Below are positions 61,384 through 64,000 of a stretch of DNA of 64,000 nucleotides, one piece after another (the stretch's first letter is position 1; each line of letters begins with the position of its first letter). The translations under genes were made by a program, and so were the position numbers. The DNA is from Ostrinia nubilalis. Taxonomy: Eukaryota > Arthropoda > Insecta > Lepidoptera > Crambidae. Under the pieces are notes generated by a model that saw nothing but the letters and a program-made list of their open reading frames with translations, was not told the origin of the DNA and ran no database searches. The DNA is taken from the NCBI RefSeq assembly GCF_963855985.1, contig NW_026973566.1, forward strand, positions 2,480,001 to 2,544,000, read 5' to 3'.

Positions 61384-61790
61384 GTTGCCAAAGCTGCTGA
61401 TGTGGCCTGGCGCTGGCGCTGACGTGGCCAAGGCTGCTGATGTAGCCTGGTACTGGTGTGGCCGTGGCTGCTGATGTGGCCTGGCACTGGTGTGGCCGAG
61501 GCTGCTGATGAGGCCTGGCACTGGTGTGGCCAAGGCTGCTGATGTAGCCTGACGCCGGTGTGGTCAGGCTGCGTGTGTGGCCTGGCAGGTGTTGCCAAGG
61601 CCGCTGGTATGGCCTGGCTGCTGTTGTGATCAGGCTGCTGGTATGGCCTGGCTGCTGTTGTGGGGCTGCATGACCTGGCTGCTGTGTGTCCAGGCTGCAG
61701 ACTCCTGGCTGCTTGTTGTCCAGGGTGCAGTGTCCTGGCTGCTTGGTGTCCAGGCTGCAGTCCCTTTGGTTATCGATGATGATGGTAGTT
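61384..61790. repeat. GC-rich minisatellite
   Basis: Degenerate tandem units built from GATGTGGCCTGGCACTGGTG and TGGCCAAGGCTGCT; later units shorten to CTGGCTGCTGTTGTG and TGTCCAGGCTGCAG. Frames on both strands stay open only because of the repeat. Confidence 0.8.
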
Positions 61791-63026
61791 GATGGTAGTC
61801 GATGTTACTTGATAACTGTAGTTGTCGTTGCTTGATGATAGGATGGGATAGGTGTTGGTGTAGAAGGTATTAATAATTTGATATTTGAGGACAACAGAAC
61901 TGATAAATGTTTTTGATAAGGCTAGCGGAGTTGAGTTGAATATACGCTGCCTGATGTTATGTTATGATTTTAATATGTTATGATGTTATAATTTCCCCCA
62001 CCCAAATTGCTAACTACACTGCCTATGATTAAGTTGACCTACTTTGAAACGTAATAAAATGTTTGTTACTTGATATTGTCATTGACTGCAAAATGCTCAC
62101 GTTTGCAGAATGTTGAAACTGTGCGAGAATCGCTGATGCTAAGAAATGCGCTTGCAATGTAGCAAAGTATGATAATGTAAAAAATGATGTTTTTGTGGCA
62201 ATGCACAAGCCACAATGTTAATGATAAATGATAATGTTTAGTGATACCGTACGGGCCACAATGTTAATGTTATATGTTTGTTTGTGAGTAGCACCGTACG
62301 GACCACGATGTTTAGTTGTAGCCTCTTGCTTAGGTACTACAACTTGATAAAATGATATGTTAAGATCAGTAGCGTCTTGATTGCCACCTTGTTGATCTTG
62401 TTTGCTTGTTTTGTAGCGTCTTGATTGCTACTTGTTTGATAATAAGTTATGTAGCCTCTTGATTGCTACATAACCTTGATAATGATAAAGTTGATAGCTT
62501 TCTTGGTTGCTACCATTTGATGATTTGATAATGATGATGTTAAGACCGCGCTCAGTGAAAATGTTAATTCATGAGTTGGTCAGTTTTGCTACATTGCTCG
62601 CCAAGTGTTATGAATGAATGATATTACGTAACAAATAATAATGTTACTGAAATAAATTGATATTCCCGATTGATATGGGAAGACCAGTGTATGGTCGATG
62701 TCTTGATAATGCTAAATGTTGTAAGAAATGTTTAAGTAGTCGGGATTTGGAGTGGTTGTAAGGCACCCCTTCCCGACGCCAAGTAAATAAACTGATAAGA
62801 CCGACTGTAGGGTCCTGAAGGTTACTGATGATAATGATCCGGCTCGAAGATGTACGGGCGGGAGGCAGTGGTTGTAAGGCACCGCTCCCGTGCCCGGGAT
62901 ATGCGGTCAGGAAGGAAACTAACTCCCTAGTGAGCCTAGAGTCCCTATTCCCTAAGACACTAAGTCCCTAGAGCCCTAGCCCTGCCTAACAATAGATACT
63001 TAGACATAATAAGGTTTGATAGGAAG
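61791..63026. other. Non-coding stretch with degenerate short repeats
   Basis: No gene. Recurrent words: GATAATGAT; GTAGC(G/C)TCTTGATTGCTAC (about 62390-62510); ACCGTACGG(A/G)CCAC (62247, 62295); GTGGTTGTAAGGCACC (62752, 62870). GTTTTTGATAAGGCTAGCGG at 61909 recurs near 63365. Looks like the interior of a repeat, probably an LTR element. Confidence 0.5.
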
Positions 63027-64000
63027 GAAGCTGTGCCCAGGTCGCCCAGGGCAGCAGCGTTAGGACGGCAGGTAGGCGGCGGGGACCCGCTGCCAGCCCG
63101 GCAGACTCACCGGACTGATCATAGCGACGGCTAAGGGTGTCTTGGCCGCAGCGGGGGGAAATGAGACACAACGACGGACGGTTGATATCTGATTTATTCC
63201 TGTTTCTTATTGCTATTTATACATGATTTACTTGGTATACACAATTATAGGTTTATGCTAGTGTGCCGTCGGTGTAGAGTGCCGACGGTGCACGTTGAGG
63301 GTTCATGGGTCGCCCGGCGGTCGATGCTGACGGTGCAGCAGGATGTACGATCGTGCTCGTACATATTTTGATAAGGCTAGCGGAGATCAGTGGCAGGCCA
63401 CATCAGCAGCCTCGGCCACACCAGTGCCAGGCCACACCAGCGTCAGGCCCGCGAGCATCCTGGCCTCACCAGGAGCCAGGCCCGCGAGCTGCCTGGTCAA
63501 CCAACCAGCCAGGTGGACACCAAGTGGACAGCCAACCAGAGGTCCACCACCTGGGCCATCAGCCGCACATGGAGTCACCGGCAGCCAAGGTCTACGGTCA
63601 TCGGGCAGCAGGGCAACCACGTGCAGCATCCTCCGCGCCTTCTTCTTCTGCGAGATGCCAATATGTACGAGCACGATCGTACATCCTGCTGCACCGTCAG
63701 CATCGACCGCCGGGCGACCCATGAACCCTCAACGTGCACCGTCGGCACTCTACACCGACGGCACACTAGCATAAACCTATAATTGTGTATACCAAGTAAA
63801 TCATGTATAAATAGCAATAAGAAACAGGAATAAATCAGATATCAACCGTCCGTCGTTGTGTCTCATTTCCCCCCGCTGCGGCCAAGACACCCTTAGCCGT
63901 CGCTATGATCAGTCCGGTGAGTCTGCCGGGCTGGCAGCGGGTCCCCGCCGCCTACCTGCCGTCCTAACGCTGCTGCCCTGGGCGACCTGGGCACAGCTTC
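63027..64000. repeat. Perfect palindrome with LTR-like arms, reaching the window end
   Basis: Arms 63027-63367 and 63660-64000 (341 bp each) are reverse complements with no mismatch that I found, around a 292-bp loop that itself inverts 61086-61383. The plus-strand right arm reads like an LTR: TGTACGAGCACGATCGTACA at about 63664, TATAAATAG at 63805 and AATAAA near 63830. The structure continues past the window. It may be two LTR ends facing each other, a real foldback, or an assembly artefact. Confidence 0.85.

Noticed and set aside
61083..61598. Long overlapping ORFs in several frames encoding His/Pro/Ser-rich proteins
   Set aside because: They follow a GC-rich minisatellite and its inverted copy; open frames on both strands reflect composition.

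Overview
The window is an animal nuclear segment, most likely from a moth or butterfly. Pointers are the many copies of the RTE/SINE-type tail with the CACGCGGG...AAAGCTAG signature, the mix of Jockey, R1, CR1-like, DIRS, piggyBac, hAT and Polinton elements, and an AT-rich background. I see no ordinary host gene cluster. Almost every base I can explain belongs to mobile elements stacked inside one another.

Layout. 1-8.3 kb: end of a Ty3/gypsy retrotransposon whose 3' LTR was hit by a nearly complete Jockey-type LINE (2366-7972, 12-bp target duplication, 27-nt A tail). 8.75-11.0 kb: a three-exon gene of unknown function, which I interpret as the left remnant of an old ('outer') Polinton/Maverick. 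11.0-50.4 kb: a CR1-like LINE on the minus strand, now in three pieces (11000-12485, 23754-24412, 48820-50365), with a 15-bp target duplication at its far ends. Within it lie a 586-bp element, a hAT unit (13080-23745, itself holding a 10-bp-duplication foldback, an LTR-flanked unit, a piggyBac MITE and an R1 LINE fragment), a second ('inner') Polinton (24413-45804) and gypsy debris (45805-48819). 50.4-52.7 kb: the DNA polymerase B remnant of the outer Polinton. 53.3-60.3 kb: a DIRS-type tyrosine recombinase split by a complete CR1-like LINE (53534-59396). 60.3-64.0 kb: repeats, minisatellite and a perfect palindrome with LTR-like arms that reaches the window edge.

The centrepiece is the inner Polinton. 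On the plus strand it has packaging ATPase, conserved unknown protein, fibre-like coiled coil, integrase with chromodomain, phospholipase A2/core-like protein, adenain-type protease, minor capsid, a 48-residue basic protein, major capsid (broken by a 3.1-kb insertion) and a further unknown protein. On the minus strand it has a small unknown protein, protein-primed-type DNA polymerase B (broken by a 1.1-kb insertion) and, upstream of the polymerase, the same three-exon gene seen at 8.75-10.6 kb. Terminal inverted repeats of about 150 bp contain a hairpin-forming palindrome.

Both Polinton copies carry this intron-bearing gene directly upstream of the polymerase with the same intergenic sequence, so it looks like a stable cargo gene of this Polinton lineage. 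The two copies also act as empty-site controls for each other: the inner copy shows the site before the CR1-like LINE landed, and the outer polymerase shows the site before the 1.1-kb element landed.
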